Part shown: piece after piece, positions 40,501 through 48,911 of the stretch
Layout: every line of letters begins with the position of its first letter
How positions within the stretch are numbered: position 1 is the first letter of the stretch
The notes under the pieces: model-generated
Told to the model about the DNA's origin: nothing
Seen by the model: the letters and a program-made list of their open reading frames with translations, nothing else
The model's database searches: none
NCBI RefSeq assembly: GCF_000474215.1
Contig: NZ_BAUC01000001.1
Span: 1 to 64,000 of the forward strand
Source: Edwardsiella hoshinae NBRC 105699 = ATCC 33379
GTDB taxonomy: Bacteria > Pseudomonadota > Gammaproteobacteria > Enterobacterales > Enterobacteriaceae
Direction of reading: 5' to 3'
Length of the DNA stretch: 64,000 bases
Position numbers and translations under genes: made by a program

Positions 40501-41492
40501 ATCACTCGCATGACGATACTCCGCCTCGCACCCAAGGTACCTTCGTGCCGCCCACGCTGATCGAGTTGGATAGCCTCAGCGCATTGCAGCAGGAGATCTT
40601 CGGCCCGGTACTGCATGTGGTGCGCTACCGCCGCGAGCAGTTGGATACCTTGCTGGCCCAGATCAACGCCTCAGGCTATGGTCTGACCCTCGGGGTGCAT
40701 TCGCGTATCGACGAGACCATTGCCCACGTCAGCACGCATGCCCACGTCGGCAATATCTACGTCAACCGTAACATCGTCGGCGCCGTCGTCGGCGTGCAAC
40801 CCTTCGGCGGCCAGGGCTTATCCGGGACCGGCCCCAAGGCGGGTGGACCGCTGTATCTCTACCGTCTCCTGGCCCGCAGCCCAGAAAACGTGTTGGCCTC
40901 CACCGCGCCCCCCGCCACGGCGCAACCGGACGACGACCTGGGCGTACTACCGTCGCCATTGCAAGCCCTGAGCGACTGGGCGGCCGATCGCCCGGCGCTG
41001 CAAACCCTCTGTCGGCGCTACGCCGATCAGTGCCAGAGCGCCCCTCGCCTGCTGAGCGGGCCGACCGGTGAACGCAACACTCTGATCTTCGTCCCACGTG
41101 AGCGGGTGTTGTGTATGGCGAGCAACGAGGGCGACGCGCTGATCCAACTGGCTGCGGCCATGGCGGTCGGCTGCCAGGTCGTATGGCCAGACACGCCGCT
41201 GCATAACGCGCTACAGCGAGATCTCCCGCCGACGGTAGCCGCACGCATCACGCTAAGCGCAGCGGATACACTGATGGCACAGCCATTCGACGCGGCGATC
41301 TACCATGGCGACAGCGATCAACTGCGTACCCTCAACAGGCAGATCGCCGAGCGCAGTGGCGCCATCGTCTCGCTGCAAGGCTGGGCCCACGGTGATACCC
41401 AGCTGCGGCTGGAACTACTGTTTCATGAACGTGCCTTGAGTATCAATACCGCGGCGGCTGGCGGCAACGCCAGCCTGATGACCCTGAGTTAA
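37545..41492 (+). CDS. putA: Bifunctional proline dehydrogenase / P5C dehydrogenase and repressor PutA
   Basis: 1315 residues, near E. coli PutA (1320), the trifunctional type. The N-terminal ribbon-helix-helix (ATTTLGVKLDDAARERIKEA) makes it an autorepressor of the put genes. The FAD-dependent proline dehydrogenase barrel follows (LIRLVKGAYWDSEIKRAQ; YPQFATHNAHT), then the NAD-dependent aldehyde dehydrogenase with catalytic Cys in DSAGQRCSAL and Glu in AETGGINAM, and a C-terminal domain. Proline becomes glutamate in two steps, with membrane association when reduced. The ATG at 37545 matches the conserved start and follows AAGGAG. Confidence 0.98.
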   Translation: MATTTLGVKLDDAARERIKEAAKQIDRTPHWLIKQAIFSYLDRLEQGEAPAELPTTGLEPLPSAETTTAAPETSQPFLSFAEQILPQSVLRANITAAYRRAETDAVPMLLEQARLPSPLAERAYHLAYRLAQQLRDQKEIGGRAGMVQSLLQEFSLSSQEGVALMCLAEALLRIPDKATRDALIRDKISGGNWQAHLGRSPSLFVNAATWGLLFTGKLVATHNETHLTHALSRIIGKSGEPLIRKGVDMAMRLMGEQFVTGETIAEALANAERLEAKGFSYSYDMLGEAALTHADAQTYLLAYQQAIHAIGKAANGRGIYEGPGISIKLSALHPRYCRAQYERVMSELYPTLKSLTLLARQYDIAINIDAEEADRLELSLDLLERLCHEPALAGWNGIGFVIQAYQKRCPWVIDYLIDLATRSQHRLMIRLVKGAYWDSEIKRAQVDGLEGYPVYTRKIYTDVSYLACAKKLLSVPNLIYPQFATHNAHTLAAIYQMAGQNYYPGQYEFQCLHGMGEPLYQQVVGKVADGKLNRPCRIYAPVGTHETLLAYLVRRLLENGANTSFVNRIADASLPLDELVADPVAAVDALTAQEGRPGLPHPKIPLPRDLYAPERVNAAGLDLSNEQRLASLSCALLNVAHQRLVALPLLEQPCSEGELRPLPNPADTSDIVGYTRDASEQEVEQALANAQRHTPIWSATPPQVRAAILERAATLMERQMPTLMGILIREAGKTFANAIAEVREAVDFLNYYAAHIRANFDNQTHRPLGCVVCISPWNFPLAIFTGQIAAALAAGNSVLAKPAEQTPLIAAQAIAILRQAGVPAGVVQLLPGRGETVGSQLVHDPRVRGVMFTGSTAVAKLLQRAIADRLDAQGRPIPLIAETGGINAMIVDSSALTEQVVSDVVTSAFDSAGQRCSALRILCLQAEIADPTLTMLRGAMAEYRQGNPERLSCDIGPLIDAEAQAGIEQHIHAMQAKGYPVFQAVYHSHDDTPPRTQGTFVPPTLIELDSLSALQQEIFGPVLHVVRYRREQLDTLLAQINASGYGLTLGVHSRIDETIAHVSTHAHVGNIYVNRNIVGAVVGVQPFGGQGLSGTGPKAGGPLYLYRLLARSPENVLASTAPPATAQPDDDLGVLPSPLQALSDWAADRPALQTLCRRYADQCQSAPRLLSGPTGERNTLIFVPRERVLCMASNEGDALIQLAAAMAVGCQVVWPDTPLHNALQRDLPPTVAARITLSAADTLMAQPFDAAIYHGDSDQLRTLNRQIAERSGAIVSLQGWAHGDTQLRLELLFHERALSINTAAAGGNASLMTLS

Positions 41493-41783
41493 CCCCACCT
41501 CGCGCTCCATCTTGGCGCGCCTCCCTGGCCGACGTCGCTAACGCTGGCGTCGGGCGAGCGGCACGCTGTTATACCCGCCGCCTCCCTAGCGCTCCCGCTC
41601 ACGCTAGCGCTACCCCCTCAGCCGGTGATCCTTCCCCCATGAGACGCCTTTAGGCCGCGCCTCACGGATGACATTCCGTCCCCACGCGACCTGACCGTAC
41701 ACGTAAAAAAATACCGCTCCCATCCGGTGAGCGGTATTTTTGTCTTAGCTCGTCGCGTCACACCGAAGCGGAACGCGCGCGCA
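41493..41783. other. Intergenic region between putA and htpX
   Basis: About 290 bases between convergent genes; no gene seen, only the terminator at 41711-41741. Confidence 0.5.
41711..41741. terminator. Bidirectional terminator between putA and htpX
   Basis: ATACCGCTC / GAGCGGTAT stem with a nine-base loop, flanked by an A-run on the left and a T-run on the right. Confidence 0.88.
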
Positions 41784-42671
41784 TTACTTCAGGTACTGGC
41801 CGCTACGCAGCGCATCGATGCGCTTATCCAACGGCGGGTGCGATAGGAACAGCTCGCTGAAGGAGCGGTTGCTGCGCCCATTGATACAGAACGCCATCAT
41901 GCTACCGGCCTCCTGCGGCTCATAGCTGGTCTTCAGGCGTTGCAACGCCGCAATCATCTTCTCACGACCGACCAACTTAGCAGAGCCGGCATCGGCGCGA
42001 AACTCACGGTAACGCGAGAACCACATGGTGATGATGCTGGCCAGGATACCGAACACCAACTCCAACACCATCGAGACCGCAAAGTAAATCATCGGGTTGC
42101 CGCTGCTCTCGCCCTCTCCTTCATCGCGGTTACCGGAAAGGAAGCCCGCCGCCACTTGAGCGATCAGGCGGGAGATGAAGATCACGAAGGTGTTCACCAC
42201 CCCCTGCACCAGCGTCATGGTCACCATGTCACCGTTGGCGACGTGGCTGATCTCATGCGCCAGCACCGCCTCGGCTTCGTCGCGGCTCATGCTCTGCAAC
42301 AGGCCGGTACTCACCGCCACCAATGACGCATCACGCCGCGCGCCAGTCGCGAACGCATTGATATCCGGCGCTTGGTAGATAGCCACCTGCGGCATGCCGA
42401 TCCCCGCCTGCTGAGCCTGGCGGCGTACCGTCTCCACCAACCAGCGCTCGGTTTCATTACGCGGCTGTTCAATCACCTCGCCCCCAACGGAGCGCAGCGC
42501 CATCCATTTAGACATTAGCAGCGAGACAATAGAGCCGCCGAAGCCAAATAGCAGCGCCATGATCATCAGCCCCTGCACACTGCTGGACTGAATGCCTGTC
42601 AGGCTCAGTACCAGACCAAACACCAGCATCACTGCCAGGTTAGTCAACAGGAACAAAGCAATACGCATCAT
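41784..42671 (-). CDS. htpX: Protease HtpX (heat-shock membrane metalloprotease)
   Basis: 295 residues, M48 family, close to E. coli HtpX (293), starting [14 protein letters not shown]. Two N-terminal and two central membrane helices surround the zinc motif HEISH ([13 protein letters not shown]), with a downstream Glu ligand in the [12 protein letters not shown] region. It degrades misfolded inner-membrane proteins together with FtsH and in E. coli is induced by CpxR. The ATG at 42671 has AGAGGA upstream; eight further in-frame codons are not conserved. Confidence 0.97.
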   Translation of the reverse strand: MMRIALFLLTNLAVMLVFGLVLSLTGIQSSSVQGLMIMALLFGFGGSIVSLLMSKWMALRSVGGEVIEQPRNETERWLVETVRRQAQQAGIGMPQVAIYQAPDINAFATGARRDASLVAVSTGLLQSMSRDEAEAVLAHEISHVANGDMVTMTLVQGVVNTFVIFISRLIAQVAAGFLSGNRDEGEGESSGNPMIYFAVSMVLELVFGILASIITMWFSRYREFRADAGSAKLVGREKMIAALQRLKTSYEPQEAGSMMAFCINGRSNRSFSELFLSHPPLDKRIDALRSGQYLK

Positions 42672-42840
42672 ATCGTTGTCAATCCTCTCAAACATCTCGC
42701 CCCATGCGATGATCAGATGGTAAGGCCATCTGCGCCGGTTTCAAGGGCTGTGGCACGATAAGACGGCAAAGAAACAAAACTTTACATTTTCGCCACCTTC
42801 GGCGGTTACTTTTTACACGTCATCTGAAAAAATCAACGAG

Positions 42841-42863
42841 TTGCCCGCCGACTTGGCGGGCAA
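42841..42863 (-). terminator. Terminator-like hairpin after malS
   Basis: TTGCCCGCC / GGCGGGCAA with a five-base loop. On the minus strand it is followed, after about ten bases, by a T6 run. Confidence 0.55.
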
Positions 42864-42895
42864 GATCAGGAAAGTTTTGTAACAAATCGCCGGTG

Positions 42896-44923
42896 CTACG
42901 TTCGTTTACCCGCCCAGACCACCATCACCCGATCCTGTCCATCGTCACGGATAAAGGCATACCCTTGCGGCCAAGGTACGGTGATCTGGCGTCCTTTACC
43001 GATGGCCGGATGACGAGCGCGGAACTGGCCGAGCTTCTGCCAATGCGCCAACGTAGCCGCCTCTTTGCCCGCCAGCGCCGCCCAGTTCATGTCCGAACGG
43101 GTTCCCTGCAACGGATCCGAGCCGCTCGGCCCTAACGGGCGCTCAGACTCATCACCATAGAAGATTTGTACCGCGCCTGGTGCCAGCAACAGCAATTCGG
43201 CGGCCCGGCTGCCGGCAGTGCGGAAGAGACGGGTGTCATGGGACGACAGGTAGCTAAGGACGTTGAAGGTTTGCAGCTTCTGCGCCATCTGCCGCCAAAG
43301 CGGATCGATAGTAGACAGACAATCCGCCGCCTGCTCGGCGTGATCCTGATAGTCAAAGTTGATCATCGCATCGAAACCGTGCCGATAGTAATCGCTGTAC
43401 ATCACCCCGTGCCCCCAGGCCTCGCCCGTCATCCAGAAAGGAGCATCATCCAACGCCTGCTGCGGATGGGCCTGTTTCCACGCTGCCAACGCGGCACTGG
43501 CCTGTGTCTTCAACTGCTGCCACGCCGCCGGCTCGACATGCTTCGCCGTGTCGACACGGAAACCATCGATGCCATACTCGCGTACCCATTGGCTAAGCCA
43601 ATGGGTCAAGTAATCTCGCGGAGTATAACCGGGAATGGCCACGGCGCGCGTATCAGGCTTATTGCGGTAGAAGTTCGGCAAGCCGACCGCCTGCGTCGAC
43701 TCGGTCTTCACATCCGGCAGGAAGGAGAGCGACATCGTGAAATCATTGAAACCGGGATTATCGTAGTCGCCGATATCGCTACGTACCCAGCCCTTGCCCC
43801 ACCAACGCTCCCAGGCGGCACTGTCGCCAAAATCGATGTAATCGTTAAAGCTATGCCAAGTCTGGCCAGGGCCCGGCTTCCAATCCCCCCAGTGCCGCCC
43901 CAAGGTCTGCTGTACAGCCGCCCCCTTGAGGTACAGCGCGCCGAAGTGATACTGCTGCATATCGGCCAAGGTGGCGTAACCGGTATGATTCATCACCACA
44001 TCAAACAGTACCCGGATGCCACGCCGATGCGCGCCCTCTACCAGGGCACGCAGATCCTGTTCGTCGCCCATGTTGGCATCCAAACGCGTCCAGTCCAAAG
44101 GGTAATAGCCGTGATAAGCGTAGTGCGGGAAGTCGCCTTTAGCACCGCCGCCAACCCAACCGTGGATCTGCTCCAGCGGCGAACTGATCCACAGCGCATT
44201 GACGCCTAAGCGTTGAAGATAGTCGAGCTTGGCGGTCAAGCCGCGCAAGTCACCGCCATGAAAGGTACCGATCTCCTGCATGCCATCTTTATGCCGACCA
44301 TAGCTATTATCGTTGCTCGGGTCCCCGTTGGCGAAGCGGTCGACCAACACGAAATAGACCGTTGCATTATGCCAGTCGAAGGCCGCCGGCCCATGAGTCT
44401 TGGCCGATTCGAGCAATAGCAAGCCGTTGCTGCCCTCCGCCGGCTGCAAGGTGATCGTTCCTTGACTGACGCGCGCGATCTGGCCGCTGTAAAAATCGCG
44501 TACCAACGTCCCATCGGCAAAGGCGCTTGCCACCGGCACCGTCACCGCGTCCCCCGTCCAACGCGGACAACGCCGCGGCGTCACGCGCGTCTCCGCCTGT
44601 GATTGTACTGACAGGGTCAGTGTCGGCGTACCGGAGCGCAGATCGATACGCGCCTGATACACCCCGGCGCGGTAACGATGCCAGTCCGGTGCCTCTCCCT
44701 GACAAGGCGCCAACGAGAGTGTCTGATTGAGGCGGATCGCCGTGCTGGGCTGCCAACACTGTTCGCCCTGATACAGGCGCAGTGCGGCATGCCCCTTATC
44801 CAGGGCGTGACTGGCGCTGAACACCCCCTCCCCTGAAGCAGTAAAGTGGGAAAAGTCGGGGGAGTGCCAGTCGGCCCACACCACCCCGGGGAGCAATAAT
44901 GCACAGAGGAAGGGATATTTCAT
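42896..44923 (-). CDS. malS: Periplasmic alpha-amylase MalS
   Basis: 675 residues, the size of E. coli MalS (676). A signal peptide (KYPFLCALLLPGVVWA) directs export. It hydrolyses long maltodextrins in the periplasm. The GH13 catalytic motifs are visible: DGFRVDTAKHV with the nucleophile Asp, MTGEAWGHG with the acid Glu, and SYLSSHDTRLF with the third Asp. The ATG at 44923 follows AGGAG; a longer in-frame reading to 45109 lacks homology. It lies between htpX and the iol island rather than its E. coli locus. Confidence 0.95.
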   Translation of the reverse strand: MKYPFLCALLLPGVVWADWHSPDFSHFTASGEGVFSASHALDKGHAALRLYQGEQCWQPSTAIRLNQTLSLAPCQGEAPDWHRYRAGVYQARIDLRSGTPTLTLSVQSQAETRVTPRRCPRWTGDAVTVPVASAFADGTLVRDFYSGQIARVSQGTITLQPAEGSNGLLLLESAKTHGPAAFDWHNATVYFVLVDRFANGDPSNDNSYGRHKDGMQEIGTFHGGDLRGLTAKLDYLQRLGVNALWISSPLEQIHGWVGGGAKGDFPHYAYHGYYPLDWTRLDANMGDEQDLRALVEGAHRRGIRVLFDVVMNHTGYATLADMQQYHFGALYLKGAAVQQTLGRHWGDWKPGPGQTWHSFNDYIDFGDSAAWERWWGKGWVRSDIGDYDNPGFNDFTMSLSFLPDVKTESTQAVGLPNFYRNKPDTRAVAIPGYTPRDYLTHWLSQWVREYGIDGFRVDTAKHVEPAAWQQLKTQASAALAAWKQAHPQQALDDAPFWMTGEAWGHGVMYSDYYRHGFDAMINFDYQDHAEQAADCLSTIDPLWRQMAQKLQTFNVLSYLSSHDTRLFRTAGSRAAELLLLAPGAVQIFYGDESERPLGPSGSDPLQGTRSDMNWAALAGKEAATLAHWQKLGQFRARHPAIGKGRQITVPWPQGYAFIRDDGQDRVMVVWAGKRT

Positions 44924-45264
44924 CGTCGGCTCCTGTAACAGGGATTCGCTACAGTGTGCCAGTCGCCGCCCACGCTGTGCTCCTCCCTGTGTGGGGAGGA
45001 CGACGGGGGTGGAGAGGAGAGCGGACACTCCCAACTTTACCGCCAGCCGCCCGACGGATGGGCGAGCACAAGGTCGAACTCGCCACCCGGCGAGAAAACG
45101 AAACGCCAATGAGGCGTCGTTTACTGGTTGTCAGCGCCCTGGCCCCATCAGACGGTCATGCGCGCCGACTCGGCACGAAGAGGAAAACCGACAGCGCTAC
45201 TGCGCCATGCGTCGCCGCGCATAAGTAGGCGGTGGGCGGCGCGCGACGATCTGGGTGACGGTGC
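44924..45264. other. Intergenic region between malS and iolB
   Basis: About 340 bases without a gene. It carries the malS promoter and the 3' end of the iol operon. MalT-box-like sequences are at 44980-45002. Confidence 0.5.
44980..45002. promoter_or_regulatory. Candidate MalT boxes upstream of malS
   Basis: GGGGAGGACG on the plus strand (44993-45002) matches 9 of 10 positions of the MalT consensus GGGGA(T/G)GAGG. A GGGAGGAG-containing copy lies at about 44980 on the minus strand. They lie 55-80 bp upstream of malS, a MalT-controlled gene in E. coli. Confidence 0.4.
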
Positions 45265-46080
45265 TCACTTACCTGGATAATCGTGGTTAATCCAGGCGTG
45301 ATCCGCCTCCCAGCTAAACCTCCAGCGCCGCACCGGTCCGGCCATGACGTTAAGGTAATAGCTATCGTAACCCGCCATCGTCGCCACCGGGTGATACCCT
45401 CGCGGAACCATCACCACGTCGCGGTTGTACACCGCCATGCACTCATCAAGCGATCGATCGTCGGTATACACCCGCTGCATGCAGAAGCCCTGCGTGGGAT
45501 TGAGGCGATGGTAGTAGATCTCCTCCAGGTAGCTTTCCTGCGGCGGGTTATCGCTATCATGCTTATGGCTGGGATACGAACTGCTACAGCCCTCTTGCGT
45601 CCACACCTCCACCACCAACAGAGTGTCGGCGGGCTTATCCTGCGGCAGAATATGGTGCACATAGCGCTGGTTATTTCCCTTACCACGCGCTTCGGCCGCG
45701 ATATCCTGTGGCGTGATAAGCCGGGTTGGCCAATTACCGTGCCCTGGGGCGGTGCACACCGCCAGTTCTAGCCGAGTCATAGCCTGTATCTGTATGGCTT
45801 CGCCTGGCGTTACGTATACCGCCCACGGTTTTTTCCGCTCAAACGGGCTCATGCGTTCGCCGATCTCGGCGAAGCACGCACTCGACGTATTGATGCTGGC
45901 ACGCCCGGCCACCAGTACCAGACAGCGCTCCTCGCTGAGCGCGGGCAGTGTTAACGTCTGCCCTGGGTTTAATTCATACGCGGCAAAGCCGACATAACGC
46001 CAGCCCGCGCGCGCCGGGGTAATGGCCTGGATACACCCCTGTGCGTCCGGCGGTCGCCGACGCGAGAGTAAACGCGACAT
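45265..46080 (-). CDS. iolB: 5-deoxy-glucuronate isomerase IolB
   Basis: 271 residues of the IolB double-cupin family. It converts 5-deoxy-D-glucuronate to 2-deoxy-5-keto-D-gluconate in myo-inositol catabolism. Metal-binding cupin features are visible: SYPSHKHDSD with two histidines, ESYLEEIYYHRLN with the Glu, and VPRGYHPVA with the last His. It lies 9 bp after iolE, the third gene of iolC-iolE-iolB. Confidence 0.95.
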   Translation of the reverse strand: MSRLLSRRRPPDAQGCIQAITPARAGWRYVGFAAYELNPGQTLTLPALSEERCLVLVAGRASINTSSACFAEIGERMSPFERKKPWAVYVTPGEAIQIQAMTRLELAVCTAPGHGNWPTRLITPQDIAAEARGKGNNQRYVHHILPQDKPADTLLVVEVWTQEGCSSSYPSHKHDSDNPPQESYLEEIYYHRLNPTQGFCMQRVYTDDRSLDECMAVYNRDVVMVPRGYHPVATMAGYDSYYLNVMAGPVRRWRFSWEADHAWINHDYPGK

Positions 46081-46089
46081 ATCCCCTCC

Positions 46090-46980
46090 TTAGATAAGCC
46101 CGGCCTCCCGCGCCAGACGGCTCAGGTTGTTATACCCTAGACAGGCATAGGTCAGCGGATGGGCGACAGCCGGATCCTGCTCGGCCTCGACCACCAGCCA
46201 CCCTTGATATTGGCACGCCTTCAGTAGCGTCATGAGCGAGGCGAAATCGACACAACCATCGCCCGGCACGGTAAACACTCCGCTCAGTACGGCATCGAGG
46301 AAGCTGGTTTTACGGTTTTTCACCTGCGCCAGCACATCGGCGCGCACATCTTTGCAATGGACGTGATTAATGCGCGTCGCCCAACGCTGGGCAACCGACA
46401 ACGGATTGGCCCCCGCAAAGGTCAAATGGCCGGTATCCAGCAGTAATCCTACCTCATCGCCGCTATGGCGCATCAGGTTATCCACATCCTCGGCGGACTC
46501 AATCACCGTCCCCATATGGTGATGGTAGGCAATCTGCACCCCTTGCCGCTGGGTATAACGGGCAAAGGCGGTCAGCTTCTCGCCATACTCCGTCCAGCGC
46601 GGCGCTGGGAAATGTGGACGCCGATGCACCGGCGTCCGCCGATCACCGTGGATACAGTGCGTCACCTCGGCAAACACCATCACCGTCGCCCCCAGCTCGC
46701 GCAGCAGCGTCAGGTGCGGCTGTACGGCGGCAATCTCCTCTTCCACGCTGCGCTCCAGCAGGCGTCCGGAGTACCAACCGGACACCAGCTGCAAATCGTG
46801 ACGTTGCAGGATCGGGCCGAGCCGTTGCGCGTCGCGCGGAAATTTATTCCCCAGCTCAAAACCGGCGAACCCGGCCGCTTTACCCTCGCTCAAGCAGGTT
46901 TCAAGCGGCGTTTCCGCGCCGAGAGACGGAAGATCGTCGTTAGTCCATGTCAACGGGTTAATACCTAATTGCACAGCCAT
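46090..46980 (-). CDS. iolE: Myo-inosose-2 dehydratase IolE
   Basis: 296 residues, xylose isomerase-like TIM barrel. The conserved opening LGINPLTWTNDDLPSLG is diagnostic for IolE. It dehydrates 2-keto-myo-inositol, step two of the pathway. Metal ligands can be seen in AYHHHMGT, LLLDTGHLTFAG, INHVHCKDVR and VVEAEQDP. The ATG at 46980 is placed five bases after AGGAGG; an alternative ATG at 46998 overlaps the iolC stop (ATGA). Confidence 0.95.
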   Translation of the reverse strand: MAVQLGINPLTWTNDDLPSLGAETPLETCLSEGKAAGFAGFELGNKFPRDAQRLGPILQRHDLQLVSGWYSGRLLERSVEEEIAAVQPHLTLLRELGATVMVFAEVTHCIHGDRRTPVHRRPHFPAPRWTEYGEKLTAFARYTQRQGVQIAYHHHMGTVIESAEDVDNLMRHSGDEVGLLLDTGHLTFAGANPLSVAQRWATRINHVHCKDVRADVLAQVKNRKTSFLDAVLSGVFTVPGDGCVDFASLMTLLKACQYQGWLVVEAEQDPAVAHPLTYACLGYNNLSRLAREAGLI

Positions 46981-46994
46981 CATCTCCTCCTGAA

Positions 46995-48899
46995 TCATGT
47001 TTGCCCGCGCTCACGCCACCAGGCGATAAGCTGCAAGTAGTTATCCCGAATGCGCGCCACCAACTGCGCATCGTCAATCTCCTGCTTCAACCACGCACGA
47101 GCGACATCGCCGAACAGCGTGCGCCCCACGGCAAACCCTTTCACCAACGCGTGAGCGGCGGCCGCGTTAAACCCGGCGCGCAACTGTTGCGCCGGAACAT
47201 CGAGGCCAAGGATAAGGACACCGCGACAATGCGCATCACGTCTTTCAATGATGGCGCTCAGTGCCGACCATCCCGCGGATGAGAGCGGCGGGAGCTTCCA
47301 CCAGTCGGGATACACGCCTAGATTGTAAAAACGGGAAATCGCCCGCAGATAGAGTGTGTCATTGTGTGGCATCTCGGCGGGTAAAATCAGCTCCAACAAC
47401 AGCTCATGCCCTGATTGACAACAGGCGCGATAGACCTCCGCCACCTTCTGCTCCTGCGCGAGGCGCAGATCGTGGGCATCTTCCGGATGATAGAGAACCA
47501 AACACTTCACCACCTGCTCCTGCGGCCAACTGATGAGCTGGGTACCAATGTTACCGTGCTCCATCTCCAGCGGCCGCGATCCCGGCAACTCGATAGGTCG
47601 CCCAATCCACCAGCCCGCACCGGTTATGGCATTCAGCGTATCCAGGCCAAAGGTGCCGTCGCACAGCACCCCGGCCTTCCCCTCCAGCCCGGCACACGAA
47701 GCGGCTTCGCGGGCGGCCTGTAAGATCAGGTTTTTCAGCGGCGCTATGCGCATCAGGCTGGCGCCGCATTGCCGCGCCATCTCCTCAAACTGGCTACGGT
47801 GGTCAAACGCCATCACGCACAGCTCAGGCCACGCGCGGCGGCGGGTAGTCACCCGGTGCAAATGGCTAAGGCGCAGGTCAAGATCCGGGCGCGGCACGTC
47901 CCGTTCGCGAGCCAGGTAATCATCAAGCTCGATTTTGCTCGGCATGGCGGGGGCGCAACCGTGACGCGCAACCACCAGTGCCCCGCAGGCATTGGCATAG
48001 CGGCAGCTCTGCTCCCAGCCTTCATCGTTGAGGTAGCCGCGCAGCAGACCGGACATAAACGCATCTCCGGCGCCCAATACGTTGAGCACCGCAACCCGTA
48101 CGCCGGTAACGGTCAGGCCGTCATCAAGCCGGGATGGAATCGCATCGCGATACACCGAGCAACCCAGTGCGCCGCGCTTGCACACCAGCGTCGCCGGGCT
48201 GACGCGCCTCACCAGCGTCAGCGCCTGTAACGTGTCAAGACTGCCGCCCGCGATGTGGAACTCCTCCTCGGTGCCGACGATAACGTCGAACAGGTGCAGC
48301 ACCTCCTGTAGCTCACGGCTCACCCGCTCGGCGGCGATAAACCGTGTTTCGCCGTCACCCAGCGAGGTCAATCCCCAGAGCACCGGTCGGTAGTCGATAT
48401 CCAGCACCGTACGCACACCGTGACGACGGGCGTAACCCAGCGCCGTCAGTACTGCCTCGCGGGTTTGCGGATGCGACAGGTGCGTACCGGTAATCGCCAA
48501 GCAGCGGGACGAGGCAATGTAGGCTTCATCCACATCATCGGGGGTAATCGCCATGTCGGCGCACTGGTCGCGATAAAAAATCAACGGGAAGGTATCCCGA
48601 TCCTTAAGCCCGAGCAGCACCAGCGCCGTCAGCCGCGTTTTATCGACAATCAGATGGCTGGTGTCGCAGCCGACCTGGTTAAGCTCCTGACGCAGGAAGC
48701 GTCCCATATGCTCATCGCCAACCCGCGCCAGCATCGATGAGCGGAGTCCCTGACGCGCCGTACCGTAGGCGACGTTGCCGGACGAGCCCCCCAGGTATTT
48801 GGCGAAACTGGTCACATCCTCCAGCCGAGCGCCGATCTGCTGGCTGTAGAGGTCAACGGCAATCCGCCCCATGCATATCACATCAAACCGCTTTTCCAC
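46995..48899 (-). CDS. iolC: IolC fused to DUF2090 (5-dehydro-2-deoxygluconokinase plus probable aldolase domain)
   Basis: 634 residues in two domains. Residues 1-325 are a PfkB kinase with KYLGGSSGNVAYG near the start and the catalytic motif NVLGAGDAFMSGLL; it phosphorylates 2-deoxy-5-keto-gluconate. Residues 330-634 are a DUF2090 domain (CVMAFDHRSQFEEMA; LELILPAEMPHNDT; KGFAVGRTLFGDVA), structurally like class I fructose-1,6-bisphosphate aldolases. No separate iolJ aldolase gene is present, so the fusion may supply both steps; that is inference. Its stop overlaps the possible start of iolE. Confidence 0.93.
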   Translation of the reverse strand: MEKRFDVICMGRIAVDLYSQQIGARLEDVTSFAKYLGGSSGNVAYGTARQGLRSSMLARVGDEHMGRFLRQELNQVGCDTSHLIVDKTRLTALVLLGLKDRDTFPLIFYRDQCADMAITPDDVDEAYIASSRCLAITGTHLSHPQTREAVLTALGYARRHGVRTVLDIDYRPVLWGLTSLGDGETRFIAAERVSRELQEVLHLFDVIVGTEEEFHIAGGSLDTLQALTLVRRVSPATLVCKRGALGCSVYRDAIPSRLDDGLTVTGVRVAVLNVLGAGDAFMSGLLRGYLNDEGWEQSCRYANACGALVVARHGCAPAMPSKIELDDYLARERDVPRPDLDLRLSHLHRVTTRRRAWPELCVMAFDHRSQFEEMARQCGASLMRIAPLKNLILQAAREAASCAGLEGKAGVLCDGTFGLDTLNAITGAGWWIGRPIELPGSRPLEMEHGNIGTQLISWPQEQVVKCLVLYHPEDAHDLRLAQEQKVAEVYRACCQSGHELLLELILPAEMPHNDTLYLRAISRFYNLGVYPDWWKLPPLSSAGWSALSAIIERRDAHCRGVLILGLDVPAQQLRAGFNAAAAHALVKGFAVGRTLFGDVARAWLKQEIDDAQLVARIRDNYLQLIAWWRERGQT

Positions 48900-48911
48900 G
48901 TTGAGCCCTCG

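Noticed and set aside
44924-45109. N-terminal extension of MalS by 62 residues
   Set aside because: It would bury the signal peptide; the ATG at 44923 follows AGGAG.
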